Below the pieces are notes generated by a model. The model was not told where the DNA came from. It did not search any database and worked only from the letters and a program-made list of their open reading frames with translations. Of a DNA stretch of 64,000 nt, positions 17,578-27,370 are shown piece by piece. Within the stretch, counting starts at the first letter, position 1. Each line of letters opens with the position of its first letter. The stretch covers positions 1 through 64,000 of the forward strand of contig NZ_QEXL01000004.1 in assembly GCF_003311635.1 (NCBI RefSeq), given 5' to 3'. The DNA is from Novacetimonas cocois. GTDB taxonomy: Bacteria > Pseudomonadota > Alphaproteobacteria > Acetobacterales > Acetobacteraceae. The translations under genes and the position numbers were made by a program.

Positions 17578-20355
17578 ATGACTGACGTCGTGGTGGTCGA
17601 ATCGCCAGCCAAGGCGAAAACGATCAATAAGTATCTGGGTGACAACTACACGGTTCTCGCCTCGTTCGGGCATGTGCGTGACCTGCCGCCCAAGGATGGC
17701 AGCGTGCGCCCGGACGAGGGCTTCGCCATGGTGTGGGAAGCCGACGAGCGCGGCGCCAAGCAGATGGCGGCGATCGCGCGTGCCCTGCGCGGGGCGCGGC
17801 ACCTGTATCTGGCGACTGACCCTGATCGCGAGGGGGAGGCGATCTCGTGGCATGTCCGCTCCATGCTTGAGGAGAAAAACCTCCTCAAGGGCGTAGACGT
17901 GCAGCGCGTGACCTTCAACGAGATCACGAAAAGCGCCATCCAGACCGCCATGGCGCATCCGCGCGACCTCGATTTCCCGCTGATCGAGGCGTATCTGGCG
18001 CGGCGTGCCCTGGACTATCTCGTCGGTTTCACGCTTTCCCCCGTGCTGTGGCGCAAGCTGCCGGGATCGCGCAGCGCGGGCCGCGTGCAGTCCGTCGCCC
18101 TGCGCCTGATCTGCGAGCGCGAGGCGGAGATCGAGGTCTTCCGCCCGCGCGAATACTGGTCGATCACCGCCATCTTCGCCACGCCGAAGGGCGCGTCCTT
18201 CACCGCGCGGCTGACGCATCTTGACGGGCGCAAGCTCGATCAGTTCGACCTCAATGACGAAGCCCGCGCCATGGCCGCCAAGGCCACGGTCGAAGGCGGC
18301 AGCTTCAGCGTCGGCGCGGTGGAACGGCGCAAGGTCAAGCGCAACCCGCCGCCGCCCTTCACCACCTCCACCATGCAGCAGGAGGCGTCGCGCAAGCTCG
18401 GCATGGGCGCGCAGGTGGCGATGCGCACGGCCCAGCAGCTGTATGAAGGCATCGATATCGGCGGCGAGACGGTCGGCCTGATCACCTATATGCGAACCGA
18501 CGGCGTGCAGATGGCGGGCGAGGCCATCGGCGCGATCCGTTCGCATATCGGCCGGACGTTCGGCGACGATTACGTGCCGGCAAAGGCCCGCGTCTATTCC
18601 ACCAAGGCCAAGAACGCGCAGGAAGCGCACGAGGCCATCCGCCCGACCGACGTGCGCCGCACGCCCGCCGACATGGCGCGTTACCTCAACGCGGACCAGA
18701 AGCGGCTGTATGAACTGATCTGGAAACGCTCCGTCGCCAGCCAGATGCAGTCGGCCGAACTCGACCAGGTGGCGGTTGACATCCGCGATGCGCAGGGACG
18801 CTGCACCCTGCGCGCGACGGGGTCGATGATCGCGTTCGATGGGTTCCTTCGCCTCTACAGCGAAGGGCGCGACGACAGCGCGACGAAGACGGACGAGGAT
18901 TCGGATCAGGACCGCATGCTGCCCGCCATGGGCGAGGGCGACGGCCTCAGACGCGGGGACGTCACGGCGGACCAGCATTTCACCCAGCCGCCGCCACGGT
19001 ATTCCGAGGCATCGCTGGTCAAGAAGATGGAGGAAATCGGCATCGGCCGTCCCTCCACCTATGCCTCCATCCTGACGGTACTGCGCGACCGCAATTATGT
19101 CCGCCTCGAAAACCGCCGCTTCATCCCCGAGGATCGCGGGCGGCTTGTCACCGCGTTCCTGACCTCCTTCTTTGAACGGTATGTCGATACGCAGTTCACG
19201 GCGGGACTGGAGGAGCAGCTTGACGATATTTCGGGCGGGCGGGCGAACTGGCGCGACGTGATGTCGGCCTTCTGGACCGACTTCTCCCACGCGGTGGACC
19301 AGACAAAAGACCTCAAGATCTCCGACGTCATCAGCGCGCTGGACGCGGACCTTGCCCCCTATTTCTTCCCGCCGAGGGAGGATGGCGGCGACCCGCGCGT
19401 CTGCACCGCGTGCCATACCGGGCGGCTGGGGCTTAAGCTGGGGCGTTACGGCGCATTCATCGGCTGTTCCAACTATCCCACGTGCCAGTACACCCGCCGC
19501 CTCGTGGTCGATCCCAAGGAGGCGGAGGACGCGGATTCCCTCAAGGAAGGGATGCGCGTCCTTGGCAGCGCGCCCGATGGCGGCCCGGAAGTCACCGTGC
19601 GGCGCGGGCCGTGGGGGCTGTATGTGCAGCTTGGCGAACCCGACCCCGAGGACAAGAAGGCCAAGCCCAAGCGCGCGACCATCCCGCGCGGGATCGAGGG
19701 GGACAAGATCACGCTGGAACAGGCGCTCGGCCTGCTGTCGCTTCCGCGCATCGTGGGCATCCATCCCGAAACGGGAGAGCCGATCGAGGCGGGACTTGGC
19801 CGCTTTGGCCCCTATGTGAAGATGGGGGCGGTTTACGGGTCGCTCGACAAGGATGACGATGTCCTGACGGTGGGGCTGAACCGCGCGGTCGACGCGCTGG
19901 CGAAAAAGCTTGCCTCCATCCGCACCATCGGCCCGCACCCCAAGGACGGGGAGCCGGTGATGGTGCGCAAGGGCCGCTTTGGCCCCTATGTCCAGCATGG
20001 GCAGATTGTCGCCACCCTGCCGCGCGGGCAGGATATGAACGATGTTACGATGGACGAGGCGCTGGCCCTGCTGGCGGAAAAGGGCAAGCCGCTGAAGGCC
20101 AAGGCGAAAGGCAAGACCACCAAGGCGAAGGCAAAGACCACGACGCGCAAGGCGAAGGCGTCGAAAACGGCTGATGGCGCTGACACGGCGGAGGGAGAGG
20201 CCCCGGCGAAGAAGCCCGCGCGCAGGATCGCCGCGAAAAAGGCCACCACGAAAAAGGCGGCCCCGAAAAAGGCGACCGCCACCAGAAGCCGCAAGGCCCC
20301 GGCCAATGCCCCGACCGACGCTGCGGCCGACGCCCCGACGGACAAGGCCGACTGA
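17578..20355 (+). CDS. topA: DNA topoisomerase I
   Basis: A 925-residue type-IA topoisomerase relaxing negative supercoils. It has an N-terminal Toprim domain (VVVESPAKAKTINKYLG, ATDPDREGEAISWH), the catalytic tyrosine in LITYMRTDG (Tyr304), one four-cysteine zinc finger (CTACHTG ... GCSNYPTC) and several C-terminal repeat domains ending in GRFGPYVQHG. The last roughly 90 residues are a Lys/Ala/Thr-rich tail, probably a DNA-binding extension. It follows dprA by 22 nt and precedes rnr by 2 nt. Confidence 0.97.
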   Translation: MTDVVVVESPAKAKTINKYLGDNYTVLASFGHVRDLPPKDGSVRPDEGFAMVWEADERGAKQMAAIARALRGARHLYLATDPDREGEAISWHVRSMLEEKNLLKGVDVQRVTFNEITKSAIQTAMAHPRDLDFPLIEAYLARRALDYLVGFTLSPVLWRKLPGSRSAGRVQSVALRLICEREAEIEVFRPREYWSITAIFATPKGASFTARLTHLDGRKLDQFDLNDEARAMAAKATVEGGSFSVGAVERRKVKRNPPPPFTTSTMQQEASRKLGMGAQVAMRTAQQLYEGIDIGGETVGLITYMRTDGVQMAGEAIGAIRSHIGRTFGDDYVPAKARVYSTKAKNAQEAHEAIRPTDVRRTPADMARYLNADQKRLYELIWKRSVASQMQSAELDQVAVDIRDAQGRCTLRATGSMIAFDGFLRLYSEGRDDSATKTDEDSDQDRMLPAMGEGDGLRRGDVTADQHFTQPPPRYSEASLVKKMEEIGIGRPSTYASILTVLRDRNYVRLENRRFIPEDRGRLVTAFLTSFFERYVDTQFTAGLEEQLDDISGGRANWRDVMSAFWTDFSHAVDQTKDLKISDVISALDADLAPYFFPPREDGGDPRVCTACHTGRLGLKLGRYGAFIGCSNYPTCQYTRRLVVDPKEAEDADSLKEGMRVLGSAPDGGPEVTVRRGPWGLYVQLGEPDPEDKKAKPKRATIPRGIEGDKITLEQALGLLSLPRIVGIHPETGEPIEAGLGRFGPYVKMGAVYGSLDKDDDVLTVGLNRAVDALAKKLASIRTIGPHPKDGEPVMVRKGRFGPYVQHGQIVATLPRGQDMNDVTMDEALALLAEKGKPLKAKAKGKTTKAKAKTTTRKAKASKTADGADTAEGEAPAKKPARRIAAKKATTKKAAPKKATATRSRKAPANAPTDAAADAPTDKAD

Positions 20356-20357
20356 CG

Positions 20358-22634
20358 ATGCGACAGCCGCGCCCGTCCGACGCGGTGCCGGACATGCGAA
20401 CCGAAACCCCGCGGGACGGGACGGGACAGATGCCCGGGCGCGAGGCCGTGCGGCAGTTCATCGCGAATGCGACGGGACGCGTGGGCAAGCGCGAGATTTC
20501 CCGTGCCTTCGGCCTCGGGCCGGAACACAGGGCGGCGGTGCGCGACATGCTGCGCGAACTGGCGCTGGAAGGAAGCGTGGCTCCGGCCGGTGCGCGGCGT
20601 TTCCGTGCCTCAGACCGCCTGCCTGAATCCGCCGTGGTGCAGGTTACCGGCACCGATCCCGACGGCGACCCGATCGCGCGTCCCGTCATATGGGAAGAGG
20701 CGGGCGCGCCCCCCGTCATCTTCATGCATGCCGAGGTCCGGGGCCGTCCCGCCCTGGCACCGGGGGAGCGCGTGGTCGCGCGCCTGAAGAAGATCGGGCC
20801 GGGCAAATACGAAGGCCGCACCCTGCGCCGCATTGACGAGGCACCACCCCGGATCGTCGGCCTGTACCGCGCCACCCCGCCCGACGATCCCGATGCCGCC
20901 CGCACGCCCGCGCGTTATCGCGAGGCCGGACGCCTGATCCCGGCAGACCGCCGCGCCCGCGCGCAATGGAGCATTCCCGCCGGGGAGGCCATAGATGCCC
21001 CCGACAACGAAATCGTCATGGCGATGCCCCTGCCCCAGTCGGGGCCGGGCCTGCATCCCGCGCGCATTGTCGAACGGATCGGTCCGGCGGACAGCGCGCG
21101 CACCATCAGCCTGATGTGCGCCTGCGCCCACGACATCCCCCTTGCCTTCCCCACCCGCGCCGTCGACGAAGCCGAAGCCGCGCGCGCCGTGCCGCCGGCG
21201 GGACGCACGGACCTGCGCGATGTGCCGCTGGTCACCATCGACGGGGCCGACGCGCGGGATTTTGATGACGCCATCTATGCCGAGCCGGACGGCACGGGCT
21301 TTCGCCTGCTGGTCGCCATCGCCGATGTCGGCTGGTATGTCCGTCCCGGCAGCGCGTTGGATCGCGAGGCGCTGCGGCGTGGCAATTCGGTCTATTTCCC
21401 GGACCGCGTGATCCCCATGCTGCCCGAGGCCCTGTCGAACGGATGGTGCTCGCTCCGCCCTGGCGAGGATCGCGGCTGCCTGTTCGTGGAACTCCATGTC
21501 GATGCGGGCGGCGCCATCACCTCGTACCGCTTCGGACGCGGCCTGATGCGCAGCGCGGCGCGCCTGACCTATGAACAGGCGCAGGCCGCAGCCGACGGCC
21601 ATGACGACAGCACGACCGCCGCCCTGCCGGAAGGGATGATCGGATGCCTGTTCGCGGCATGGCGCGTGCTGGCGGCGGCACGGGCGCGGCGCGGGACGCT
21701 TGACCTCGACCTGACGGAACGCAGGGTAACGCTGACGCCCGACGGGCATGTCGGCACGATCGGGCCGCGCGTGCGCCTCGACAGTCACCGCGTGGTGGAG
21801 GAATTCATGATCGCGGCCAATGTCGCCGCCGCGCGGGAACTGGAAAACCGTCATTATCCGTGCCTTTATCGGATTCATGCCCCTCCTTCGCCCGAAAAGC
21901 TCGATTCCCTGCGCACGGCGCTCGACACGCTTGGCGTGCGGCTGCCGCCTGCCGGCATGATCACGGCATCCGACCTTGATGCCGTGCTGCGCCAGACGCG
22001 CGGGAGTGCGTGCGCGCCCCTGGTCAATGAACTGATCCTCAGGGCGCAGAACCAGGCGGAATACAGCCCAGATCCCATCGGGCATTTCGGCCTGACGCTG
22101 ACATCGTACGCCCATTTCACCAGCCCGATCCGCCGTTATGCGGACCTTGTCACGCACCATGCGCTGATTGACGCGACGGGGCTGGAACGTGGCGGCCCGG
22201 ATCACGGGCGCGCGGCGCTGGGCCAGCTGGAGGAAATCGGCCGCGCCGTCACCGCCACCGAACGCCGCGCGGCGGCGGCGGAACGCGACGCGATCGAACG
22301 CTATGCCGCATCGTGGCTGTCGGGGCGAATCGGCAGCGTGATGACGGGCCGGGTCACGGGCGTGTCGCGTTTCGGCATCTTCGTGACGCTGGACGCGACC
22401 GGCACGACGGGACTGCTGCCACAGGCGGCGCTGCCGACGGACCAGTGGCAGCATGACGAGGTCACGCAGTCCCTGACGGGACGGCACAGCGGGCTTTCAT
22501 TCCGGCTGGGCCAGGAAATCGCGCCGCGCCTGACCGAGGCCTCGGCCCTGACGGGCGCGCTGCTGTTCGCCCTGCCCGATGATGTCGCGCGGGTGGACGC
22601 GCCACGCCCGCGTGCGCGCAGGCGGCGCGGATGA
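20358..22634 (+). CDS. rnr: ribonuclease R
   Basis: A 758-residue processive 3'-5' exoribonuclease degrading structured RNA. It contains an N-terminal winged-helix/cold-shock region, the RNB catalytic domain with the acidic cluster TIDGADARDFDDAIY and FTSPIRRYADLVTHHALI, and a C-terminal S1 domain (GRVTGVSRFGIFVTLDATGTTGLLP). Its ATG is 2 nt after the topA stop. A second ATG at 20394 is possible. It overlaps the S41 protease start by ATGA, so topA, rnr and the protease form one transcription unit. Confidence 0.96.
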   Translation: MRQPRPSDAVPDMRTETPRDGTGQMPGREAVRQFIANATGRVGKREISRAFGLGPEHRAAVRDMLRELALEGSVAPAGARRFRASDRLPESAVVQVTGTDPDGDPIARPVIWEEAGAPPVIFMHAEVRGRPALAPGERVVARLKKIGPGKYEGRTLRRIDEAPPRIVGLYRATPPDDPDAARTPARYREAGRLIPADRRARAQWSIPAGEAIDAPDNEIVMAMPLPQSGPGLHPARIVERIGPADSARTISLMCACAHDIPLAFPTRAVDEAEAARAVPPAGRTDLRDVPLVTIDGADARDFDDAIYAEPDGTGFRLLVAIADVGWYVRPGSALDREALRRGNSVYFPDRVIPMLPEALSNGWCSLRPGEDRGCLFVELHVDAGGAITSYRFGRGLMRSAARLTYEQAQAAADGHDDSTTAALPEGMIGCLFAAWRVLAAARARRGTLDLDLTERRVTLTPDGHVGTIGPRVRLDSHRVVEEFMIAANVAAARELENRHYPCLYRIHAPPSPEKLDSLRTALDTLGVRLPPAGMITASDLDAVLRQTRGSACAPLVNELILRAQNQAEYSPDPIGHFGLTLTSYAHFTSPIRRYADLVTHHALIDATGLERGGPDHGRAALGQLEEIGRAVTATERRAAAAERDAIERYAASWLSGRIGSVMTGRVTGVSRFGIFVTLDATGTTGLLPQAALPTDQWQHDEVTQSLTGRHSGLSFRLGQEIAPRLTEASALTGALLFALPDDVARVDAPRPRARRRRG

Positions 22635-24355
22635 AGCGTCGCACCCGTTCCCTGCTGCCCCCCCTGTGCGCGATGGTCTCCATCACCATCACGCGCGCGC
22701 CCATGGCTGAAAAGTCGCGTGGGCTGCGCATGATGCTGCAGGTGCCGCGCGACACCTTCATCATGATCCTTGTCGTCGCGCGCCTTACGACCGCCGCCTA
22801 TGCCGATGACCCGCTGGTCCCTGCCGCCCCGGCCACCCCGCAGCCCCTGCCGGCGCAGGCGGCGGACGCGCCGGGCGAACATTTCGACCCTGCCCTGACA
22901 TCGTCTGTCGTGCAGGCCAGCCTGTCCTTCCTGCTGCCCCGCACGCTGGAAAGCCATACGGTCCACGATTTCAGCCTGTGGGGTCTCAACGGGCTGAGCG
23001 CAATCGACCCGTCCCTGACGGTGGAGGAACAGCATGGCATGCTGCACCTGTCGGTGGCCCAGCATACCGTCCTTGCGCTCGCCAGTCCCGCCGCCGACGA
23101 CCTGCAGGGATGGACGGACGTCATCACGCGCATGATGGAAACCGCGTGGGAACGTTCGTCGGACATGCGCGCGACCGGCCAGGACGGGATGCTGCAGGGA
23201 TTCTTTGACGAACTGTTCAATCACCTCGACCCCTATTCGCGCTATGTCGCGCCGCAGGCCGCGACATCGGACCGCGACATCCGCAGCGGGGGCGCCGCCA
23301 GCGCGGGCCTGACGCTGGGGCTGGACCATCACGCCATCATCATCACGGCCGTCAACGCGAATGGCCCGGCATGGCCGACCTCCCTTTCGGCGGGGCAGGT
23401 CATCTATGCCGTCAACGGGCGCTCCACGCAGGACCGTTCGGTCGAGACGGTCACCACATGGCTTCAGGGGGCGCCGGGAAGCATGGTGCGGCTGCTGGTC
23501 GGGGCGCCGGGGCGGCGTCGCACGACCGTCTCGCTCCGTCGGGAATCCGTCCCGCCGGAAACGGTCTTCGCCTATACCAGCGGACATCACGTCGTCCTGC
23601 ACATCACGGCATTTTCCGCCAACACCGCCGAGGAAATGAGCCAGTACCTCGACGAGGCCATGAACATCGCGCACCTGAGCGGGCTGATCCTCGACCTGAG
23701 GGGCAATCGCGGCGGCGTGCTGCAGCAGGCGGTCACGACGTCGGCGCTGATGCTCGACCACGGGGTGGCGGCGATCACGCAGGGACGCGACCCGCAGGCC
23801 AACCATGTCTGGGCGGTGCAGGGCGGCGACATGACCAACGGGCTGCCGATCGTCATACTGGTCGATGGACGCACCGCCAGCGCGGCGGAAATCCTGGCCG
23901 CGGCCCTGGCGGACCAGAAACGCGCCGTCGTGGTCGGCAGCGCCACGCTGGGCAAGGGGCTGGTCCAGACCATCGGACAGATGCCCAACGGGGCGGAGCT
24001 GTTCGTGACATGGAGTCGGGTTCTCGCGCCGCTGGGCTGGCCGCTGCAGGGGCTGGGGGTCATGCCGCAGGTCTGTTCCAGCCTGGGGGAGGCGAACCTT
24101 GAACAGCAGTTGCAGGACCTTGCCAGCGGCAATGCCGACAGCACCGCATGGATCCATGCCTCCCGCCTGACGCGCTTTCCGGTGGAGGTGTCGCACACGC
24201 TGGCGATCCGCAAGTCCTGTCCCGCCGCGATCGGCACGGACAACGACCTTGATGCCGCCCATTCCCTGCTGGATAATCCGGAGGAATACCGCGCCGCGCT
24301 GGCGACCATTCCCGACGATCCCGCGACCCCGCCCGCTCACGCCGGGCCGGAATAG
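22631..24355 (+). CDS. S41 family carboxy-terminal processing peptidase
   Basis: A periplasmic serine protease of the CTP/Prc family, 574 residues. A hydrophobic stretch ending TTAAYA (about residue 57) looks like a signal peptide or anchor behind a long basic N-terminus. A PDZ domain (about 223-300) is followed by the S41 fold with DLRGNRGG, Ser417 in GRTASAAEIL and Lys442 in ATLGKG; the Ser-Lys spacing of 25 matches the family dyad. Its start overlaps the rnr stop (ATGA). Downstream ATGs (for example 22703) would shorten the leader. Confidence 0.92.
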   Translation: MKRRTRSLLPPLCAMVSITITRAPMAEKSRGLRMMLQVPRDTFIMILVVARLTTAAYADDPLVPAAPATPQPLPAQAADAPGEHFDPALTSSVVQASLSFLLPRTLESHTVHDFSLWGLNGLSAIDPSLTVEEQHGMLHLSVAQHTVLALASPAADDLQGWTDVITRMMETAWERSSDMRATGQDGMLQGFFDELFNHLDPYSRYVAPQAATSDRDIRSGGAASAGLTLGLDHHAIIITAVNANGPAWPTSLSAGQVIYAVNGRSTQDRSVETVTTWLQGAPGSMVRLLVGAPGRRRTTVSLRRESVPPETVFAYTSGHHVVLHITAFSANTAEEMSQYLDEAMNIAHLSGLILDLRGNRGGVLQQAVTTSALMLDHGVAAITQGRDPQANHVWAVQGGDMTNGLPIVILVDGRTASAAEILAAALADQKRAVVVGSATLGKGLVQTIGQMPNGAELFVTWSRVLAPLGWPLQGLGVMPQVCSSLGEANLEQQLQDLASGNADSTAWIHASRLTRFPVEVSHTLAIRKSCPAAIGTDNDLDAAHSLLDNPEEYRAALATIPDDPATPPAHAGPE

Positions 24356-24414
24356 CAATATATTGTGTTATTCCTGCATGCCTCCCTCTGTATTTATGCA
24401 AAACTGGACCCGCG

Positions 24415-24759
24415 ATGATGGAAGATGAAGGGCGCCTGAAAACCGGAATCTGGGTCAGCGCGGTCCTGCGCCAGGCCAGTCTGACGGGGAATCCTGCGGT
24501 TGTCCTGCATCGTGGCGATGCCGACGCGGGCGGAGTGCTGGTGGTGTTGCGCGACCGTCACGACATGATGACGGTTCTGGCACAGACCCGCACAGCCGAT
24601 GGACGGCGGGCATGGTTCCGGGCTACAGGGGAGGCGGCTGTGGATCAGGCCGCCGTGGACACGTACGTCGAACGGCAGATGAGACGGGATCCCGACCTGT
24701 GGGTCGTGGAAGTCGAGACGCCTGATCTGACGCCACCATTTGAGGCAAGGCTGATATGA
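24415..24759 (+). CDS. DUF1491 family protein
   Basis: A 114-residue cytosolic protein of unknown function. The family pattern is seen as RLKTGIWVSAVLRQ, VLHRGDADAGGVLV, RRAWFRATG and VDTYVERQMRRDPDLWVVEVE. DUF1491 proteins are confined to alphaproteobacteria and are typically about this size. It lies 59 nt after the protease and 243 nt before ompA on the same strand. There is no signal peptide. The assignment rests on recalled family similarity. Confidence 0.8.
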   Translation: MMEDEGRLKTGIWVSAVLRQASLTGNPAVVLHRGDADAGGVLVVLRDRHDMMTVLAQTRTADGRRAWFRATGEAAVDQAAVDTYVERQMRRDPDLWVVEVETPDLTPPFEARLI

Positions 24760-24800
24760 AGCGCGTGATCTTGCGAAGGTAGAAAGCTTATCTGGTACGC

Positions 24801-24814
24801 TGTCATGTGTGACA
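24801..24814. promoter_or_regulatory. inverted repeat upstream of the OmpA gene
   Basis: TGTCA (24801-24805) and TGACA (24810-24814) flank TGTG, giving a 14-bp dyad about 190 nt before the ompA start. It could be an operator; no regulator can be tied to it. Confidence 0.3.
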
Positions 24815-25002
24815 TCTCGCACACAGTTGAAAATGACAGTGGGCCATGTCGCCACAAGCGGCAGTATGGTCACCGCTTATGGATTGTCAGGATGGGCATC
24901 TTTCCGCAAAAGAATGCACAGACTGACCGCCCAGAGGAACATTGCACGTTCACCCGACCGGGCAACATGTTGGAAATGGCCCGTCGAAGGGAGAAGAAGA
25001 GT

Positions 25003-26145
25003 ATGAATCTGCGGTACGGACTGCTTGCAGGGTCTTTGTTGGCTGGCTCGGTTACCCTGGGCTCCGTGCTTGTATCGGTTCCGGCACTCGCCCAGCCCGT
25101 GCAGGGGCTGTACATGTCGGGCGAAGGCGGCGCCAGCCTGCCGCAGGGACAGGTGGTGCGCAATTCCTCCGCGCGCGACAAGTACAGCCCCGGCGCAGTG
25201 GGAATCGGCAGTATTGGCTATGGGCTTGGCAATGGCTTCCGTGTCGAGCTTGAGGGCCATTACCGCCACAACAACCTCGAATCCCTTGGCTCGACCGGCG
25301 GCAAGTACAATGCCCATACCAACGGACGGCAGGAAGAATCCGGCCTGATGGCCAACGCCCTGTTCGACCTTGATATCGGCAAGAGCTGGCTTTTCCCCTA
25401 TTTCGGGGCGGGCATCGGCTATGGCTGGCAGAACATGAACGCCCTGATCACCGGCAACTATGCCGGGCAGGCCTACAGCCAGCACGTCGGCGGGACCTAT
25501 GGCAACTTTGCCTATCAGGGGATTTTTGGCCTGTCCTTCCCCATTCCGTGGGCGGTGGGCCTGTCCGCCACGGCGGAATACCGGTTCTGGACCATGCTGG
25601 GGCCGCAGTCGCATCATTCCGTCATTTCCGGCCCCGCCACGGCGGCGCTGAGTTCCGATTACGGGTTCCGCAACGGCAACCGCGACACGCGCACCGACTT
25701 CAACCATTCGGTGATGCTGGGCCTGCGGTATGAGTTCAATCCCGCGCCGCCGCCCCCGCCGCCCGTAACCGCGCCTGCAGCCCCCGCCCCGGTGGAGAAC
25801 CGCACGTATCTTGTCTTCTTCGACTGGGACAAGAGCACGCTGACCGACCGGGCGCGCGCCATCGTGGCCGTCGCGGCGCAGGCTTCCACCAATACGCAGA
25901 CCACCCGGATCGAAGTGAACGGATATACCGACAATTCGACCGGCCATCCCGGACCGCAGGGCGAACGCTACAATCAGGAACTGTCCCTGCGCCGCGCGCA
26001 GACCATCAAGGCGGAACTGGTGCGTGACGGGGTTCCCGGTCCCTCGATCGACATTCATGGCTTTGGCGACGCCAACCCGCTGGTGCCCACGGCCGCCAAC
26101 ACGCGCGAGGCACAGAACCGGCGCGTGGAAATCATCCTGCACTGA
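25003..26145 (+). CDS. OmpA family outer-membrane protein
   Basis: A 380-residue two-domain outer-membrane protein. The signal peptide ends VPALA at about residue 31. An eight-stranded barrel follows (alternating aromatic strands such as LEGHYRHN and YFGAGIGYGW), then a Pro/Ala hinge (PAPPPPPPVTAPAAP), then the peptidoglycan-binding OmpA domain with FFDWDKSTLT, EVNGYTDNSTG, LSLRRAQTIKAELV and REAQNRRVEI. The ATG at 25003 follows a GAAGGGAGAAGAAG purine tract; the open frame upstream is non-coding leader. It has its own terminator at 26192-26230. Confidence 0.95.
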   Translation: MNLRYGLLAGSLLAGSVTLGSVLVSVPALAQPVQGLYMSGEGGASLPQGQVVRNSSARDKYSPGAVGIGSIGYGLGNGFRVELEGHYRHNNLESLGSTGGKYNAHTNGRQEESGLMANALFDLDIGKSWLFPYFGAGIGYGWQNMNALITGNYAGQAYSQHVGGTYGNFAYQGIFGLSFPIPWAVGLSATAEYRFWTMLGPQSHHSVISGPATAALSSDYGFRNGNRDTRTDFNHSVMLGLRYEFNPAPPPPPPVTAPAAPAPVENRTYLVFFDWDKSTLTDRARAIVAVAAQASTNTQTTRIEVNGYTDNSTGHPGPQGERYNQELSLRRAQTIKAELVRDGVPGPSIDIHGFGDANPLVPTAANTREAQNRRVEIILH

Positions 26146-26191
26146 CTTTCGTAATCCCGCCACGCGCCACCGCGTGGGGAAGACGGACATG

Positions 26192-26230
26192 AAAAAGGCG
26201 GCCCCGTCTCATGGAGCCGCCTTTTTTCGT
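26192..26230. terminator. bidirectional intrinsic terminator between ompA and cysK
   Basis: AAAAAGGCGGC and GCCGCCTTTTTT form an 11-bp stem with A-run and T-run on opposite sides, so it can end both the plus-strand ompA transcript and the minus-strand cysK transcript. Confidence 0.9.
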
Positions 26231-26249
26231 GCCTGCGGGCCAGAAGAGC

Positions 26250-27239
26250 TCAGACGAGGCCGTTGAACAGCGAGGTGGACAGGTAACGCTCCGCAAAGGA
26301 GGGGGCGATCGTCACGATCGTCTTGCCCTCGTTCTCGGGCTGCTGTGCCAGCTGCATGGCGGCATGAAGCGCAGCCCCTGACGAAATGCCGACCGGCACG
26401 CCGTCAAGGCGCGCGCACCGCCGCGCGGCTGCAATCGACTCCCGCTCGGAAACGGTCAGGATGCCATCAAGGCTGTGCAGGTCCAGCGTATGCGGGCAGA
26501 AGCCCGGCCCGATCCCCTGAATGCCATGCGGCCCCGGTTCATCGCCATTCAGGACGGCGCTTTCCACGGGCTCCACGCCAAAGACCTGCAGCCCCTTCTT
26601 GCGCGGCTTCAGCCCGTGGGCGATGCCGCTTGCCGTGCCGCCGGTTCCCACGCCCGCTACGATGATATCCACCTCCCCGCGCGTATCGACCCAGATTTCC
26701 TCCGCCGTGGTCGCGGCATGGATCGCGGGGTTGGCGGGATTGTCGAACTGGCGCGGCATCCACGCGCCGGGCGTGTTCTTCAGGATGGCCTCGGCCCGCG
26801 CGATCGCCCCGGCCATGCCCAGACGCGCGGGCGTCAGCTCCAGCTGCGCGTCCAGCAGGCGCAGCATCTTGCGCCGTTCGGTGGAGGCCCCTTCGGGCAT
26901 GGTGACAATCAGGCGATACCCGCGCGCCGCCGCGACAAACGCCAGGGAAATGCCGGTATTGCCCGATGTCGGTTCCACCAGCGTCGTCTTGCCCGGCGTG
27001 ATTTCGCCCCGCCGTTCGGCGTCCATCACCATCGCCGCGCCAATCCTGTCCTTGACCGACCCGAGGGGATTGAAGAATTCCAGCTTCATCAGCAGGCGGC
27101 TTTTCAGCTCATCCTCACGCATCAGGTGTGGCAGCTCCACCAGCGGCGTTCCGCCGACCGTCTCGGTAATGGATCCGTACACCCTGCCCCGTGGCTGGGC
27201 GAAGCCGAATGTCATGTCCTGGTCGGTCGAATCGTTCAT
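26250..27239 (-). CDS. cysK: cysteine synthase
   Basis: PLP-dependent O-acetylserine sulfhydrylase, 329 residues from the ATG at 27239, which has CAGGAG about ten bases upstream; the open frame beyond that is not family-like. The PLP lysine is Lys63 in PLGSVKDR, the substrate loop is TSGNTG (about 91-96), and the phosphate-cradle GTGGTASG and final SSGAAL are present. It makes cysteine from O-acetylserine and sulfide. An Rrf2-type regulator is divergently encoded 129 nt away and may control it. Confidence 0.95.
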   Translation of the reverse strand: MNDSTDQDMTFGFAQPRGRVYGSITETVGGTPLVELPHLMREDELKSRLLMKLEFFNPLGSVKDRIGAAMVMDAERRGEITPGKTTLVEPTSGNTGISLAFVAAARGYRLIVTMPEGASTERRKMLRLLDAQLELTPARLGMAGAIARAEAILKNTPGAWMPRQFDNPANPAIHAATTAEEIWVDTRGEVDIIVAGVGTGGTASGIAHGLKPRKKGLQVFGVEPVESAVLNGDEPGPHGIQGIGPGFCPHTLDLHSLDGILTVSERESIAAARRCARLDGVPVGISSGAALHAAMQLAQQPENEGKTIVTIAPSFAERYLSTSLFNGLV

Positions 27240-27355
27240 GCGTCGAACTCCTGCTGATGGATCAATATGCAATCGTGCCCCTGACATAATCCACTGCCAT
27301 CCTGAACAGAAGCGTGGATCATCCAGACAAATGCTGATAAATTCGCCACGGATGA

Positions 27356-27370
27356 ATTTGTTTCACAAAT
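27356..27370. promoter_or_regulatory. palindrome in the cysK/Rrf2 divergent promoter region
   Basis: ATTTGT-TTC-ACAAAT is a perfect 6-bp inverted repeat with a 3-bp spacer. It abuts or overlaps the start of the Rrf2 gene and lies in the only 129 nt separating it from cysK, so it is a candidate operator for autoregulation and for cysK control. Confidence 0.55.

Noticed and set aside
17272-19998. 908-residue minus-strand frame opposite topA
   Set aside because: No recognisable motif; topA occupies the same bases with a complete set of catalytic residues.
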